A stretch of 14,868 nt of DNA from Oribacterium sp. UBA5894. Its GTDB lineage: Bacteria > Bacillota > Clostridia > Lachnospirales > Lachnospiraceae. The translations under genes were made by a program, and so were the position numbers. Below, piece after piece: positions 14,265 to 14,868 of the stretch. The notes below the pieces were generated by a model. The model saw only the letters and a program-made list of their open reading frames with translations, had not been told where the DNA came from and did no database searches. Within the stretch, counting starts at the first letter, position 1, and every line of letters starts with the position of its first letter. The stretch spans positions 4,946 to 19,813 of the forward strand of contig DJEQ01000038.1 in the NCBI GenBank assembly GCA_002431355.1, given 5' to 3'.

Positions 14265-14293
14265 TTTCGAGCTTTTTTCTAACATGGTATAAT
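14265..14293 (+). promoter_or_regulatory. Promoter of the MarR-family gene
   Basis: TATAAT (14288-14293) is preceded by TGG, forming an extended -10 element. The region 17 bp upstream (TTTCGA, 14265-14270) matches TTGACA weakly, which extended -10 promoters tolerate. Transcription would start near 14300, leaving a leader of about 140 nt. The repeat array lies directly upstream of this promoter. Confidence 0.55.
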
Positions 14294-14440
14294 CACAAAA
14301 GAATTCATACTATTTGAAAGGCATGTCGTGGCTGCAAAGGGCATACAGGGTGCACTTCTGCATTTGCGCACGGTTCAAATAGATGCAGTGAATTGTGTAG
14401 AAATGCGTTTTGTACAACGTACGAATCGAAGGGGAACACT

Positions 14441-14868
14441 ATGCTGAACCAGACCATCGCCGATCTTTACAACCGTTTTCGCATCCATTTCTATATGCAG
14501 GTTTTTTCGAAGGAGAACAGCTTCGGGGATTCGCTGACTTCGGTGGAGGCCTTCAGCCTCGAGTGCATCAAGGCGCTCGGGGAGCCGACAGTGGCAGAGT
14601 TTGCAAAAATGATGGGCATTTCAGCGCCGAATGCAGCGTATAAGGTCAATGCACTCGTCCAGAAGGGCTACATTGAAAAGGTGCAGTCGGAGGAGGACCA
14701 CCGCGAGTTCTACCTGCGGGCGACGGAGAAGCTGAAGGCATATTACCAGCATAGCTACCAGTTTCTCGATGAGGTTGTGAAGCGCTTTGAGGGGCGCTTT
14801 TCGGAAGACGATCTGGAAAGACTGGACGAGATGCTGCAGGTCATCACGAAGGAGATGATCCCGGAGCT
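14441..14868 (+). CDS. MarR-family transcriptional regulator, C-terminus cut by the window end
   Basis: About 142 residues are present before the window ends; MarR proteins are usually 140-160, so little is missing. The winged helix-turn-helix is visible: a helix at about 50-60 (TVAEFAKMMGIS), a recognition helix at about 61-76 (APNAAYKVNALVQKGY), and the wing with the family signature EEDHREFYLRATEK (84-97). The Tyr/Phe/Glu-rich C-terminal helix would dimerise. AAGGGG lies 6 nt before the ATG. Its position after a complete fatty-acid operon is reminiscent of FabT, the MarR-type repressor of this pathway in streptococci and relatives, but the sequence alone does not prove the role, so no symbol is given. 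Candidate targets are the palindrome at 4989-5004 and the repeat array upstream of its own promoter. Confidence 0.88.
   Translation, partial: MLNQTIADLYNRFRIHFYMQVFSKENSFGDSLTSVEAFSLECIKALGEPTVAEFAKMMGISAPNAAYKVNALVQKGYIEKVQSEEDHREFYLRATEKLKAYYQHSYQFLDEVVKRFEGRFSEDDLERLDEMLQVITKEMIPE

Overview
The window is a stretch of chromosome from a Gram-positive anaerobe, most likely a member of the Clostridia close to Lachnospiraceae. The grounds are the FabK-type enoyl reductase, separate AccD and AccA subunits, SbcCD, a MarR-type regulator beside the fatty-acid genes, and strong GGAGG-type ribosome sites. Genes are GC-rich by eye while intergenic DNA is AT-rich. All recognised genes are on the + strand. 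The species cannot be told from the sequence.

Layout: (1) 1-299 is non-coding, with a degenerate AT-rich repeat array and a possible promoter. (2) sbcD (300-1721) and sbcC (1795-4689) encode the SbcCD nuclease/ATPase that processes DNA hairpins and blocked ends. (3) 4690-5110 holds a terminator-like hairpin, a good sigma-A-type promoter (4941-4969) and a perfect 16-bp palindrome just downstream, probably the operator of the next operon. (4) 5111-13721 is a type II fatty-acid synthesis operon: acpP, accD, accA, fabH, fabK, fabD, fabG, fabF, fabZ. AccDA makes malonyl-CoA, FabD loads malonate on ACP, FabH starts the chain, FabF elongates it, FabG and FabZ reduce and dehydrate, and FabK reduces the enoyl-ACP. 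accB and accC, which usually lie between and after fabF and fabZ in this operon type, are absent here. (5) 13722-14440 has no credible gene of normal size but a striking array of a 9-bp core (TGACATTAT) in both orientations. (6) 14441 to the window end is a partial MarR-family regulator, possibly the lipid regulator of the operon.

The main novelty candidates are the two-orientation TGACATTAT array upstream of the MarR gene, some of whose units have non-identical but self-complementary arms around the conserved core; a similarly built degenerate array at the left edge; the promoter-proximal palindrome before acpP; and hairpins in each of the long spacers of an otherwise tightly packed operon. 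One of these spacers (13048-13289) can be read as a FabZ N-terminal extension but is better read as non-coding. SbcD and FabH carry low-complexity insertions relative to their families.
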